64,000 bases of DNA, from contig NZ_JANYMP010000026.1 of NCBI RefSeq assembly GCF_025061645.1, forward strand, positions 25,488 to 89,487. Reading direction: 5' to 3'. A model generated the notes under the pieces. It saw only the letters and a list, made by a program, of their open reading frames with translations, did no database searches and was not told the origin of the DNA. Source of the DNA: Umezawaea endophytica (GTDB lineage: Bacteria; Actinomycetota; Actinomycetes; Mycobacteriales; Pseudonocardiaceae). Every line of letters starts with the position of its first letter. Within the stretch, counting starts at the first letter, position 1. Position numbers and translations under genes: made by a program. Below, in pieces: positions 52,185 through 60,055 of the stretch.

Positions 52185-52808
52185 ATGGAACGCGAACCGA
52201 TCGCCCAGGTGGGTCTCGTCGTGGCGGCCGTCGCCGTGTCGGCCATCGGCCCCAAGAGCTACGGCACGTGGGCGCTGGAGGTCGCCCCGATCTTCATCGC
52301 GCTGCCGATCCTGGTGTTCACCCACCGCCGGTTCCCGCTGACCAGGCTCACGCGCTGGCTCATCGTCGGCCACGCGCTGGTGCTCGCGCTCGGCGGCCAC
52401 TACACCTACGCCGAGGTCCCGATCGGCTTCCGCGTCCGCGACCTCTTCGACCTCCAGCGGAACCCCTACGACCGCTTCGCCCACGTCGTCCAGGGCTTCG
52501 TGCCCGCGATCGTCGTCCGCGAACTGCTGCTGCGCCGAACACCGCTCCGCCCCGGCCGCTGGCTGTTCGCCCTCGTCACCGCGACCTGCCTCGGCGTGAG
52601 CGCCGCGTACGAGCTGATCGAGTGGGCGGGAGCCGTCATCGGCGGCGAATCCGCGGAGGACTTCCTTGGCACGCAAGGGGATGTGTGGGACAGCCAGTGG
52701 GACATGCTCCTTGCCCTCCTGGGGGCGCTCGGCGCACAGTTGGCGCTCGGGCGCGTGCACGACCGCCAGGTCTCGCGGATGCCGATGACGAAACTGTCGG
52801 TGCCATAA
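52185..52808 (+). CDS. DUF2238 (YjdF-like) membrane protein
   Basis: 207 residues with about six hydrophobic segments (IAQVGLVVAAVAVSAIG, IFIALPILVFTHRRFP, WLIVGHALVLALGGHYTYAE). Conserved family features are GGHYTYAEVPIG, NPYDRFAHVVQGFVPAI, AAYELIEW and DTQGDVWDSQWDM-like text here as GTQGDVWDSQWDMLLALLGA. Inner-membrane protein of unknown function. It is divergent from the EEP gene at 51364. Confidence 0.88.
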   Translation: MEREPIAQVGLVVAAVAVSAIGPKSYGTWALEVAPIFIALPILVFTHRRFPLTRLTRWLIVGHALVLALGGHYTYAEVPIGFRVRDLFDLQRNPYDRFAHVVQGFVPAIVVRELLLRRTPLRPGRWLFALVTATCLGVSAAYELIEWAGAVIGGESAEDFLGTQGDVWDSQWDMLLALLGALGAQLALGRVHDRQVSRMPMTKLSVP

Positions 52809-52857
52809 GGCAGTCTGCACCCGGATGGAAATTTCAAGATCGTTTTTGGAGGGGCAG

Positions 52858-53532
52858 ATGGCACAGAGCTCGTTGTCACCGCAGGATCTCGACCACCTGC
52901 GCGCGGAGCTCGCCGAGGGGCGCCAGCCCCCTGTCTGGTTCACCTCGGCCGCGGTCGGGGTGGAGGCCGGGCGTTCGGCGAAGGTGATCGCGTTCACCGA
53001 CCCCGAGGAGGGCGACTTCATCCAGGTCCGCCCGACGGGGGAGCGCGACGAGATCTCCTTCTCCCCGGCGGAGCTGACCACCGAGAAGCCTCCGCGCAAG
53101 AAGGCACCCGCACCGAAGCCGCCGGTCAAGGAACCGGAACCGCCGAAGCCGGTGGAAATCGGCCACGTCTACACCCCGGCCCCGCCGGTCCAGGTGGAGA
53201 AGCCGAAACCGGCACAGGCACCAGCCGCACCGACCCGCGCCTCCTCACCCGCCCGCAAGCAGGCGAAACCGGCCGAGGTCACCATCACGCTCACGTCGAC
53301 GGTGGACGGCGAGTGGGCGGCCGAGGTCCTGGTCGGCGTCAAGCGCACGCTAAGGCAAGCGGCCCTCTCCCCGAGCGCCGTGGCACAAGCCGCAAAACTC
53401 CTCCACCCGGAGGTCGCCTCAGCGGTGGACGCGGTCCTGAACGCAGCCCGCGAAACCCACTTGGCCCGCGTAGAGCAACTGCGCACCGAACTGGAAGCAG
53501 CCCAGCGAGCACTGGACGAACTGTCCGGCTGA
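52858..53532 (+). CDS. Proline/lysine-rich linker protein, DUF6319-like
   Basis: 224 residues from the ATG at 52858 with GGAGGGG upstream. N-terminal domain 1-75: LSPQDLDHLRAELAEGRQPP and GRSAKVIAFTDPEEGDFIQV, as I recall for DUF6319, not verified. Residues about 77-145 are a Pro/Lys/Ala linker (KAPAPKPPVKEPEPPKPVE). The C-terminal 80 residues form a helix pair (ETHLARVEQLRTELEAAQRA) that may coil. Codon use shifts to A-rich wobble bases after about 53330. A cytosolic scaffold is a reasonable guess only. Confidence 0.65.
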   Translation: MAQSSLSPQDLDHLRAELAEGRQPPVWFTSAAVGVEAGRSAKVIAFTDPEEGDFIQVRPTGERDEISFSPAELTTEKPPRKKAPAPKPPVKEPEPPKPVEIGHVYTPAPPVQVEKPKPAQAPAAPTRASSPARKQAKPAEVTITLTSTVDGEWAAEVLVGVKRTLRQAALSPSAVAQAAKLLHPEVASAVDAVLNAARETHLARVEQLRTELEAAQRALDELSG

Positions 53533-53685
53533 GCACTCCCGATCCGGTGAACCCCAACTGCGACGTACCAGTGATTAACCAGCCGCGATCGGGTGAGAGC
53601 CCTTCCCCAACGCGCAGGTAGAGCGGGACGGTGAGGTCGAAATACCTTCGCTGCTGGAGGTCCGCGAGATCACGGGGAGGCCATG

Positions 53686-53787
53686 ATGGCGGTAGAAACC
53701 ACGACGGCGGAACAGGCCCAGCTCGGCGGCTGCAACTGCTGCGGCGGCTGCACAGGCCCAGGTTGCGGGTGTTGTTCAAGCTGTTAA
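53686..53787 (+). CDS. 33-residue cysteine-rich peptide with two CxCCxxC motifs
   Basis: A short gene, easily missed. The ATG at 53686 lies five bases after GGGGAGG (an ATG also at 53683 is too close). The first 15 residues are MAVETTTAEQAQLGG; the rest is CNCCGGC-TGPG-CGCCSSC with Cys at 16, 18, 19, 22, 27, 29, 30 and 33, then TAA. A 14-bp terminator follows at once. The leader-like N-part plus duplicated Cys motif suggests a metallothionein-like metal binder or a ribosomal peptide precursor. No modifying enzyme is adjacent. Confidence 0.72.
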   Translation: MAVETTTAEQAQLGGCNCCGGCTGPGCGCCSSC

Positions 53788-53798
53788 CGCAATAAAAC

Positions 53799-53829
53799 CA
53801 GCGGCCCCGGTCCAAGACCGGGGCCGCTG
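53799..53829 (+). terminator. 14-bp perfect hairpin after the Cys-rich peptide
   Basis: CAGCGGCCCCGGTC (53799-53812) pairs exactly with GACCGGGGCCGCTG (53816-53829) around CAA; TTGC follows. It starts 12 bases after the peptide stop, supporting the reality of that gene. Confidence 0.85.
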
Positions 53830-53890
53830 TTGCACGTCAAGACAAGAAAACGAGGCCAGAAAGAGGGAACCAGCACAGCCAGCACAAACC

Positions 53891-54006
53891 GCCGACCCAC
53901 CACAGAACCGGCACAAACTGGCGACCCACCACCCACCAGCACAATCCTGGCGACCCACCACAGAACCGGCGCAACCTGCCGACCCACTACGAAACCGGCA
54001 CCCACC
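53891..54006 (+). repeat. Four head-to-tail 29-bp repeats
   Basis: Units at 53891-53919, 53920-53948, 53949-53977 and 53978-54006. Units 1-3 share the core CGACCCACCAC and unit 4 differs by one base; units 1 and 3 agree at 26 of 29 positions. Partial units flank the array on both sides. There are no spacers, so this is not a CRISPR array. The region 53830-54226 contains no gene that I can support. Confidence 0.75.
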
Positions 54007-54017
54007 GCCCTAGAACC

Positions 54018-54135
54018 GTGGCCGATTTTACTTGGGGGATTCGACCCTTAAACTTTCGCCGGGCGGCAGCTTCACCCTCCGCCCTTAGTGCCCGGCGAAG
54101 GGTCGAATCTAGGGGCCCCAAGTCAAATCGGCCAC
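54018..54135. repeat. 118-bp imperfect inverted repeat (cruciform or hairpin element)
   Basis: Outer arms GTGGCCGATTT (54018-54028) and AAATCGGCCAC (54125-54135) are exact; then CTTGGGG/CCCCAAG, GATTCGACCCTT/AAGGGTCGAATC, and CGCCGGGC/GCCCGGCG follow inward with small bulges. The centre GGGCGG/CCGCCC adds a further stem. It lies directly after the 29-bp repeats and about 90 bases before the stop of the convergent hydrolase gene. Confidence 0.75.
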
Positions 54136-54226
54136 ACCACGCCGGAACCGCAGCGATCCACCCGCCGACCACGCTGGAACGCGACCCGCACCCACCGACC
54201 CCGCTGGGACTCGAACCAACCCCACC

Positions 54227-55774
54227 TCACGGCGGACAAACAGTCCCATTAGCCGGCACCTTGGCCTCAACCAAAAACCCCACAGCAGCCGAAGTAGCAC
54301 AAGACGACTGCCCCAAAGCCCCGTGCCCCCCACCCTGCCACCCCACCAACACCCCAGCGGGCAACGCCCCAACCGCCCTCTCCGTCCCCTGCTGAGGCGT
54401 AACAGGATCATCAGCCGTGCTCAACACCAGAATCGGCGGCGACCCCACCAAAGCGGGCACCTTCACCGGCGGCGGCACCGGGAACGACGCGCACAACAAC
54501 AACCTATGCGCGTACAAAGCCCCGAACATCGGGTGCTTCTCCCGCCAATCCGCCGTCAACACCGTCACCCGATCCGGCGGAATCCGCGTAGCACTGTCGT
54601 TGCACCCAGTCACCAACGCCGCGTCCAACCGTGGCGGATTCTCATCCACGTCCGCCACCAACGGCTCCACCAGCCGCGTCAACCCCGCACTGTCCCCACC
54701 CTTGGCCGCCACGATCGCTTCAGCCAACGCGGGCCACCGGGACCGATCCGCCAACCCGACCAACACGGCCTGCAACGCCGTCCCCGGAGTCAACGAAATC
54801 CCCAACGACCGCCCAGGACTACTCCGCAACTGCTCCAACAAAGCCAGGAACGACGCCTTCGCGTCAGCCCCCAACGGACACCCACGAACAGCACAATCCT
54901 TCGCGAACGCGTCAAAAGTCGCCTCAGCGGCAACGGACTCGGCCTCGGAAGCCCCGATGACGTCCAGCGTCGGATCCGGAGCCCCGTCGAACACCATCCG
55001 CCCGATCCGCGTCGGGAACCGGCTCGCGTACAACGTCAGGACCCGAGACCCGTCCCCGATCCCGATCGCGTTCAGCGTGTTCACCCCGAGCACGTCGCGC
55101 AACTTCTCCAGATCGGCCGCGGCCCGCCACGAATCCATCGCCGTCAACCGGTTCTCCAGGTCCAGCACGCACTCCTGGCTGGCCGTCGTCACGGCGGACC
55201 GCAACTCCGCGTGGTCCGTCTTCGCCGGGTCGAACTCCACGATGTCCAGCCGGGCCGCCGACGGCACGCACTGCACCCCGTCCGACTTCCCGGTCCCGCG
55301 CCGGTCGACCCCGATGAGGGTGAACGTGCTCAACACCTCGGGGGGCAGTGACGCGCCCAGCCGAGCGGCCTTGAGCGTGCCGGGCTCGCCGTCGGCGTCG
55401 GCCACCACCAGCAGCGGGACCTTCCCGGTGCCCACCCGCAGCACGGCGATGCTGATGCTGCCGCGGCCGGGACGGCTGGGGGCGTCGAGCACGGACGGCA
55501 TCCGCGCGCACTGGTAGGTGTTCGACGTCTGCGGCGCCGTCCCGCCCAGCCGCAGGACGGTCGAGTCGGTGCACTCCTGCCAGTTGAGGGAGCTGCCCTT
55601 GCCCTCCTCCAACTCCGGCACGGGCTGCTGGCCGGACGGAGCGCTCGCGCTCGCCGGACCGCTCTCGCCGAGCACGGCGATCACCGGGCGGATCGAGGGG
55701 CCCGCGCTGCACGCGCTCAGTGCGGTCATCACCACGAGCGGAAGCAAAAGGGCGGCGTGGCGCCGACGCGGCAC
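54227..55774 (-). CDS. TAP-like alpha/beta-hydrolase lipoprotein lacking the nucleophilic Ser
   Basis: 515 residues from a GTG at 55774 after GAGG. Signal peptide PRRRHAALLLPLVVMTALSA then Cys gives a lipobox LSAC. The body follows the tripeptidyl-aminopeptidase-like family: FTLIGVDRRGTGKSDG, RIGRMVFDGAPDP, acid region ILVLSTADDPVTPQQG, and base GWQGGGHGALGQSSC. The nucleophile elbow, normally GxSxG, reads AIGIGDGSRVL, so Ser is replaced by Gly. It may be a non-catalytic binder. The 3' third has unusual G/T-rich codons on its strand. Confidence 0.82.
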   Translation of the reverse strand: MPRRRHAALLLPLVVMTALSACSAGPSIRPVIAVLGESGPASASAPSGQQPVPELEEGKGSSLNWQECTDSTVLRLGGTAPQTSNTYQCARMPSVLDAPSRPGRGSISIAVLRVGTGKVPLLVVADADGEPGTLKAARLGASLPPEVLSTFTLIGVDRRGTGKSDGVQCVPSAARLDIVEFDPAKTDHAELRSAVTTASQECVLDLENRLTAMDSWRAAADLEKLRDVLGVNTLNAIGIGDGSRVLTLYASRFPTRIGRMVFDGAPDPTLDVIGASEAESVAAEATFDAFAKDCAVRGCPLGADAKASFLALLEQLRSSPGRSLGISLTPGTALQAVLVGLADRSRWPALAEAIVAAKGGDSAGLTRLVEPLVADVDENPPRLDAALVTGCNDSATRIPPDRVTVLTADWREKHPMFGALYAHRLLLCASFPVPPPVKVPALVGSPPILVLSTADDPVTPQQGTERAVGALPAGVLVGWQGGGHGALGQSSCATSAAVGFLVEAKVPANGTVCPP

Positions 55775-55914
55775 TGTGGTTCCTCGCTCTCGGCAGGCGG
55801 CGGTCAAGGCCCGGACAGGCCAGAAGGGTCGCACGGGCCAGGTGAGACTTCGGTGAGCGCAGCACTCCCAACCAGTGGATACCCGTGCGCGGCGATCCTC
55901 TTCGGACAGGCAGG

Positions 55915-56829
55915 ATGGTCGTCGTGGTGATGGCACAGGCAGGACCGACACCGGGGCAACCGCTGGGGGGCTCCGGTCCGTTCTCGGCAGCGGCCCGCGC
56001 GCTGGGGGCGGTGCCGCCGCCCGCGCTGGTGATGCTGTCGATCATCAGCGTGCAGGTCGGCGCCGCCATCGCCAAGCAGCTCTTCACCCTCGCGGGCTCG
56101 TCGGGAACGGTGACGCTGCGGCTGGTGTTCGCCGCCGCCGTGCTGGTGCTGATCTGGCGGCCGTCGCTGCGCGTCACCCGGCGGATGCTCGTGACCGTCG
56201 TCGCCTACGGCGTCGTGCTCGGCGGGATGAACCTGGCCTTCTACCTCGCGATCGAACGCATCCCGCTCGGCGCGGCCGTGACCATCGAGTTCCTCGGCCC
56301 GCTCGCGGTCGCGGTGATCGGGTCGCGGCGCTGGGTCGACGGCCTGTGGGCGCTGCTGGCGGCGGGCGGTGTGCTGCTGCTGACCCGCGCCGACGGCGGT
56401 CTCGAACTGACCGGCGTGCTGTTCGCGCTGCTGGCGGGCGTGTGCTGGGGCGCGTACATCCTGCTGGCCGCGGCGCTGGGCAGCCAGTCGTCCGACGGGC
56501 AGGGGCTCGCGCTGGCGATGGTGTGCGGCGGCTTGGTCGTGCTGCCGTTCGGGCTCGCCGACGCGGGCACGTCGCTGTTCCACCCGCTCGTGCTGATCTC
56601 CGGCCTGGGGGTGGCGCTGCTGTCGTCGGTGGTGCCGTACTCGCTGGAGCTGGAGGCGCTGCGCACGATCCCGCCGAGCGTCTTCGGCATCCTGATGAGC
56701 CTGGAACCCGCGATGGCCGCCCTCACCGGGCTGGTCGTGCTCGGCGAGGAACTTCACCCGATCCAGTGGACGGCCGTGTGCTGCGTGGTGCTCGCCTCCG
56801 TCGGCGCCACCCGCACTAGGCGGGCTTGA
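55915..56829 (+). CDS. EamA/RhtA-type DMT transporter
   Basis: About 304 residues; starts at 55915 and 55927 are both possible, neither with a clear ribosome site. Ten hydrophobic segments arranged as two EamA repeats, e.g. LVMLSIISVQVGAAIAKQLF, FYLAIERIPLGAAVTIEFLG and VVPYSLELEALRTIPPSVFG, ILMSLEPAMAALTGLVVLGE. The AIERIPLGxAVTIEFLGPL and SLEPAxAALxGxxxLGE text is typical of RhtA-like amino-acid exporters. It ends 14 bases inside the ligase gene, convergently. Confidence 0.9.
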   Translation: MVVVVMAQAGPTPGQPLGGSGPFSAAARALGAVPPPALVMLSIISVQVGAAIAKQLFTLAGSSGTVTLRLVFAAAVLVLIWRPSLRVTRRMLVTVVAYGVVLGGMNLAFYLAIERIPLGAAVTIEFLGPLAVAVIGSRRWVDGLWALLAAGGVLLLTRADGGLELTGVLFALLAGVCWGAYILLAAALGSQSSDGQGLALAMVCGGLVVLPFGLADAGTSLFHPLVLISGLGVALLSSVVPYSLELEALRTIPPSVFGILMSLEPAMAALTGLVVLGEELHPIQWTAVCCVVLASVGATRTRRA

Positions 56830-57898
56830 CCTCGCCGCGCAGCACCGACTCGACGTCGTACCGCGCGGGCTGGTCGAGCTGGTCGTAGCGGCACGAGTCG
56901 GGCTCGCGGTCCGGCCGCCAGCGGGTGAACTGGCCGTTGTGCCGCAGTCGCGCCGGGTGCGCGCCCTCGGTCTGCGTGTAGGAGATCTCCAGCACGCGCT
57001 CGGGCCGCAGCGCGATCCACGAGGCGTGCTGGCCGCGCCACCGGTTGATCGCGCCGGGCAGCCTGCGGCCGTCCTCGGCGTCGGGCCCGAGCCACGGGTG
57101 GTCGTCGGCCTCGGTGATCAGGTCGCGCAGCTCGTCGGCCAGTTCCCGGCGGCGGTCGGCCTTGAACGACCCGACGACGCCGACGTGGTGCAGCACGCCC
57201 CGGTCGTCGTGCAGGCCGAGCAGCAGCGACCCGACGGCCGTGCCGGGGTCGGTGTCCTTGTGCCAGCGCAGCCCGGCCACGACGCAGTCGGCCGACCTGG
57301 CGTGCTTGACCTTGATCATCGACCGCTTGCCCGGCGTGTACTCCGAGTTCGAGGGCTTGCCGATCACGCCGTCCAGCCCGGCGCCCTCGAACAGCTCGAA
57401 CCACTGCGCCGCCAGCTCCACGTCGGTGGTCGCGGGCGTCAGGTAGAGCCCGTCACCCGGCTTGACCAGCGCCGACAGCGCCTCCCGCCGTTCAACGCAC
57501 GGCCGTTCCAGCAGCACGTCGTCGCCGTGCGCCAGCAGGTCGAACGCCACGAACGCGGCGGGCATCGACTCGGACAGCAGCGCGACCCGGCTGGCCGCCG
57601 GGTGGATGCGCTCGGCGAGCGCGTCGAAGTCGAGCCGGTCGTCCTTCGCGACCACCAGCTCGCCGTCGAGCACGACCCGTTCGGGCAACGTGCGCTTCAG
57701 CGCCTCGACGACCTCGGGGAAGTACCTGTTCAGGGGCTTCCCGCTGCGCGACTGGAGGGTCACCTCGTCGCCGTCGCGGAACACCAGGCAGCGGAAACCG
57801 TCCCACTTCGGCTCGAACAGCAGGTCCTTGCCCGTGGGGATCTCGTCCACCGCGGTCGCGAGCATCGGCTGCAACGGCGGGGTCAGCGGTAGCGGCAC
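56816..57898 (-). CDS. ligC: ATP-dependent DNA ligase, LigC type
   Basis: 360 residues from a GTG at 57898. Adenylation site Lys31 in FEPKWDGFRCLVF (KxDGxR), then VLDGELVVAKDDRLDFDALA, AFVAFDLLAHGDDV, GLDGVIGKPSNSEYTPGKRS and MIKVKHARSADCVV. An OB-fold domain follows (GVVGSFKADRRRELADEL, ERVLEISYTQTEG). It seals nicks and serves short-patch repair or alternative end joining. Together with the LigD-type polymerase at 41578 it indicates end-joining capacity spread over the chromosome. Confidence 0.92.
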   Translation of the reverse strand: MPLPLTPPLQPMLATAVDEIPTGKDLLFEPKWDGFRCLVFRDGDEVTLQSRSGKPLNRYFPEVVEALKRTLPERVVLDGELVVAKDDRLDFDALAERIHPAASRVALLSESMPAAFVAFDLLAHGDDVLLERPCVERREALSALVKPGDGLYLTPATTDVELAAQWFELFEGAGLDGVIGKPSNSEYTPGKRSMIKVKHARSADCVVAGLRWHKDTDPGTAVGSLLLGLHDDRGVLHHVGVVGSFKADRRRELADELRDLITEADDHPWLGPDAEDGRRLPGAINRWRGQHASWIALRPERVLEISYTQTEGAHPARLRHNGQFTRWRPDREPDSCRYDQLDQPARYDVESVLRGEVKPA

Positions 57899-57924
57899 CG
57901 GCCCATCCTGCCTCTTCGAGCTGG

Positions 57925-58677
57925 TCAGCGCACGCGGCGGTACCGCAGCAGCAGCGCGGACTCGTAGTGCAGCGCCGAGACGAGCGCCATGTCACGGGGT
58001 GGCGTCACCGGTCCGTGCGCGATCCGGCTCGACCCGCCCGCGACGAGCTTGGGCGCGATCGTCACGCACAACTCGTCCACCAGGTCGGCGGCGATCAGCG
58101 AGCCGAACAGCGCGGGCCCGCCCTCGCAGTCGACCCGGCGCAGCCCTCGCTCGTCCAGCGCGGCCAACGCCGCCACCAGGTCCACCTCGGCCTCCCCGGT
58201 CACGACGACGTCCGCGCCCGCCGCGGCGAGGGCGGCCCGGCGCTCGGCGGGCGCGGACGCCGTGGTCAGGACGATCGGCGGCACCGAGGTGTCGGTGAGC
58301 AGGGGAGAGGCGGGGTCGATCGACGCGCGGGCCGTGACGACCGCGATCGGCGGGACCGGTGCCCGCCCGAGCCTGGCCCGGCGCTCCGCCCGCACCTCGC
58401 CCGCCTTGATGCCGTGGTAGCCCTCGGCCTTGGCGGTGCCCGCGCCGACGAGCACCACGTCGGCCAGGTCGCGGCCGAGCATGAACACCTTCTTGTCGGC
58501 GGCGTTGCCGAGCCCCGCGGACTGGCCGTCCACCGCGACCGCGCCGTCCACGCTGGACACGAAGTTCACCTGCACCCACGGGCGGTCCAGGCCCGCCGGG
58601 TAGTCGTAGACCCGTTCCAGCTCGGCGTCGGTGATCTCGCCGTCGCGCGGCGGCAGGAGGATCTGCATGGAGTTCAT
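57925..58677 (-). CDS. RibD C-terminal-like pyrimidine reductase
   Basis: About 250 residues; ATG at 58677 or 58668. The reductase fold is clear: RPWVQVNFVSSVDGAVAVDG, DKKVFMLGRDLADVVLVGAG, TAKAEGYHGIK, LRRVDCEGGPALFGSLIAAD and LVDELCVTIAPKLVAGGSSR. These proteins use NADPH to reduce a riboflavin or deazaflavin intermediate or related pyrimidine; the exact substrate is not shown. It lies 26 bases upstream of the ligase gene on the same strand and is divergent from zapE. Confidence 0.88.
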   Translation of the reverse strand: MNSMQILLPPRDGEITDAELERVYDYPAGLDRPWVQVNFVSSVDGAVAVDGQSAGLGNAADKKVFMLGRDLADVVLVGAGTAKAEGYHGIKAGEVRAERRARLGRAPVPPIAVVTARASIDPASPLLTDTSVPPIVLTTASAPAERRAALAAAGADVVVTGEAEVDLVAALAALDERGLRRVDCEGGPALFGSLIAADLVDELCVTIAPKLVAGGSSRIAHGPVTPPRDMALVSALHYESALLLRYRRVR

Positions 58678-58727
58678 CCCAACACACACCGAGGTCACGG
58701 GGTCCGCCCGCCGATACCCTTGCCCCC

Positions 58728-59747
58728 ATGTCCGCTCCGCGCCTGGCCGACCGAGATCCCCGGATCGAAGCGGACGAACTGGTGAACTCCCTGGTCCCGC
58801 CGCCCCGGTTCGACGACGTGCGCTTCGACACGTACGTGCCCAACCCCGACGAGCCCAGCCAGGCCGCCGCCGTGACGGCGTGCGCCGCGTTCGCGAAGCG
58901 CGTCGGCGGTGACTCCGGCGGTGGGTGGCTCGGGTCGCTGTTCGGCCGGAAGTCGGTTCCGGAGGGCAAGCTCGGGCTGTACCTCGACGGCGGGTTCGGC
59001 GTCGGCAAGACCCACCTGCTCGCCTCGATCTGGCACGCCGTGCCGGGACCGAAGGCGTACGGCACGTTCGTGGAGCTGACCAACCTGGCGGGCGTGCTCG
59101 GGTTCGGCGAGGCCGTGCGGCGGCTGTCCGAGCACCGGCTGCTGGCGATCGACGAGTTCGAACTGGACGACCCCGGCGACACGACGCTGGTCAGCAGGAT
59201 GATCAAGGAGCTGACCGGCGCGGGCGTGTTCGTCGCGGCCACCTCCAACACGCTGCCGGACAAGCTCGGCGAGGGCCGGTTCGCCGCGCAGGACTTCCTG
59301 CGCGAGATCCAGGCCATGTCCGCGCGGTTCGACGTCGTGCGCGTCGACGGGCCGGACTACCGGCACCGCGGCCTGCCCGACGCGCCCGAGCCGATGACCG
59401 ACGACGAGTTGGCCGCCAGCGCGGCGGCGACCCCCGGTTCGACGCTGGACGACTTCGACGCGCTGTGCGCGCGGCTGGCCAGGATCCACCCGTCCCGCTA
59501 CGGCAGGCTGGTCGACGGCGTCGCCGCCGTGCACCTGCGCGGGGTGCGCCCGGCGTCCGACCAGTCCGTGGCGTTGCGCCTGGTCGCGCTGGGCGACCGG
59601 CTCTACGACCGGGACGTCCCGGTCGCGGTGTCGGGTCGGCCGCTGTCGGAGCTGTTCACCGACGAGATGCTGCGCGGCGGCTACCGGAAGAAGTACCTGC
59701 GGGCCGTCTCCAGGCTCGTCGCGCTTTCCCGCCGACAAAGCGGTTGA
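58728..59747 (+). CDS. zapE: Cell division ATPase ZapE (AFG1-like)
   Basis: 339 residues. Walker A is YLDGGFGVGKTHLLASIWHA, Walker B LLAIDEFELDDPGDT, sensor I VFVAATSNTLPDKLGEGRF, then DFLREIQAMSARFDVVRVDG with the Arg finger region and GLPDAPEP. ZapE is a peripheral ATPase tied to the division ring in proteobacteria and to membrane protein turnover in the AFG1 relatives; the actinobacterial role is less clear. The C-terminal half (VHLRGVRPASDQSVALRLVA, then DRDVPVAVSGRPLSELFTDE) is complete. Confidence 0.92.
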   Translation: MSAPRLADRDPRIEADELVNSLVPPPRFDDVRFDTYVPNPDEPSQAAAVTACAAFAKRVGGDSGGGWLGSLFGRKSVPEGKLGLYLDGGFGVGKTHLLASIWHAVPGPKAYGTFVELTNLAGVLGFGEAVRRLSEHRLLAIDEFELDDPGDTTLVSRMIKELTGAGVFVAATSNTLPDKLGEGRFAAQDFLREIQAMSARFDVVRVDGPDYRHRGLPDAPEPMTDDELAASAAATPGSTLDDFDALCARLARIHPSRYGRLVDGVAAVHLRGVRPASDQSVALRLVALGDRLYDRDVPVAVSGRPLSELFTDEMLRGGYRKKYLRAVSRLVALSRRQSG

Positions 59748-59800
59748 GAACGCGGGATCGGGGTATTCCCACCGTGCCTGGAGCATGTGGAGGAGTCCCG

Positions 59801-60043
59801 ATGCTGAGTGAATCCGAGCGGCGGTCACTGGCCGAGATCGAGCACCAGTTCCGCCTCGAAGAGCCCCTGCTGGACAACAGACTGAAGATCGGTCGAGCCG
59901 CTCCGAGGCCGAGCACCGTGCTCGCGATCCTCTTCGGGGCCATCGGCACGTTCCTCCTGGCGATGGGCGTGATCGGCGCCGCGCTCGGCTGCTTCGGGAT
60001 GGTCTCGGTCGTGCTCCTCCTCCGCGGCACGACCTGGCGGTGA
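59801..60043 (+). CDS. DUF3040 small membrane protein
   Basis: 80 residues from the ATG at 59801 with GGAGGAG upstream. It opens MLSESERRSLAEIEHQFRLE and continues as a short amphipathic part, then two membrane helices (TVLAILFGAIGTFLLAMGVI, GAALGCFGMVSVVLLLRG). That is the DUF3040 layout: an N-terminal LSxxExRxLxxIExxL motif and a hydrophobic tail. Function unknown. Confidence 0.9.
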   Translation: MLSESERRSLAEIEHQFRLEEPLLDNRLKIGRAAPRPSTVLAILFGAIGTFLLAMGVIGAALGCFGMVSVVLLLRGTTWR

Positions 60044-60055
60044 CGCCTCCCGCCG

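Noticed and set aside
53533..53680. Riboswitch or structured RNA before the Cys-rich peptide
   Set aside because: CCCGATC (53538-53544) can pair with GATCGGG (53587-53593), but no known riboswitch core was recognised, and one 7-bp pairing is weak evidence.
53891..54006. Possible CRISPR array (29-bp repeats)
   Set aside because: The units are contiguous with no spacers, and no cas genes are near.
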